A model generated the notes under the pieces. It was not told the origin of the DNA. It searched no databases and saw nothing but the letters and a program-made list of their open reading frames with translations. Below, in pieces: positions 63,563 through 64,000 of a stretch of DNA of 64,000 nt. Source of the stretch: Symbiodinium natans. Its lineage: Eukaryota > Sar > Dinophyceae > Suessiales > Symbiodiniaceae. Each line of letters opens with the position of its first letter. The stretch's first letter is position 1. The DNA is taken from positions 517,501 through 581,500 of the forward strand of contig CAJNDS010000025.1 of the NCBI GenBank assembly GCA_905221605.1, written 5' to 3'. The translations under genes were made by a program, and so were the position numbers.

Positions 63563-64000
63563 GTAGCCCTCATTCCCTTTTTGCTTTGGGGGTTCCTTGT
63601 CAAAGCTGAATAAAAAGCAAAAGGGTTCTCTTGTCATTAAGGAGTAATTAGCTAGAAGGCCCCTGCCTTTGTTGCTTTCTTCACATTCCTGGGCTTAGGG
63701 ACGGCGCCTATACGGCCGTCATCGAACGGATTACCCATCGAATGTGGGGGTTTGAGTCAGTATACCCACTTGGTATACTCATACACCGTACATCCCTACT
63801 TCTAACCTGCTTTTTCTACGTTCCCTGAGCATGCAAGTATCTCTTGGAGCCCCTGGGCCAGGAGCCCACAACCGTTCGAAACGAACTCCGATAGCAGCGC
63901 GCGGGGGGGTTGACCAGACTTATAGGCCGTTCTTCTTGCGGGTTTAGGGTTTAGGGTTTATAACAGTTTAGAGTTGAGGGTTTAGTAGGGCTTGGGGGGG
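63563..64000. other. Unassigned end of window
   Basis: Unique sequence, one short open stretch (GAYTAVIERITHRMWGF near 63700) and TTTAGGG at 63940-63960. Nothing further supported. Confidence 0.4.

Noticed and set aside
1-64000. Relict spliced-leader sequences, tRNA or rRNA genes
   Set aside because: Reading for the conserved leader core CCATTTTGGCTCAAG and for cloverleaf or rRNA landmarks gave nothing I could support; a covariance-model search would be needed to exclude them.

Overview
This window looks like nuclear DNA of a dinoflagellate. Three signs point there. (1) Real protein families (MATH-BTB, an EAR/EPTP propeller) are split into many short exons. (2) When the reading frames are rejoined, the inferred introns start with GT, GC or GA and end with AG, usually followed by G; this donor set is known from dinoflagellate nuclear genes. 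(3) All clear coding lies on the + strand, as in the one-way gene arrays of these genomes. The species cannot be told from the window. Exon limits below come from frame and family logic, not from transcripts.

Layout. 1-3.3 kb: a MATH-BTB gene in ten exons, open at its 5' side. 4.2-6.4 kb: a seven-exon gene of unknown function. 6.4-9.3 kb: repeat-rich, two orphan exons. 9.3-18.5 kb: a different kind of DNA, nearly free of telomere-like repeats, holding a LINE-type reverse transcriptase ORF (12.2-14.2 kb), several tandem repeats and few credible genes. 18.8-37 kb: many short orphan exons set between telomere-like arrays and hairpin elements. 37.4-39.7 kb: a Met/Gly-rich gene with eight or more exons. 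40-49 kb: orphan exons, several strongly charged, plus a peculiar block (42.7-44.0 kb) of degenerate and palindromic repeats. 49-57 kb: more orphan exons and the longest telomere-like array. 57.5-59.6 kb: an EAR-repeat propeller gene. 62.7-63.3 kb: a complete three-exon gene for a small secreted protein.

The most striking feature is what the introns are made of. There are at least six families of short inverted-repeat elements (called A to F here, about 60-200 bp), many spanning exactly from one exon to the next, and hundreds of copies of the telomere-type heptamer CCCTAAA/TTTAGGG. The two overlap: telomere-like arrays sit inside members of five element families. In one case an array is flanked by a 17-bp duplication carrying AGGT, so that removing a GT-AG intron restores one copy. 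I read this as a genome where introns have been gained from introner-like elements and from insertion or growth of interstitial telomere-like repeats. The gain mechanism is inference; the structures are visible in the sequence.
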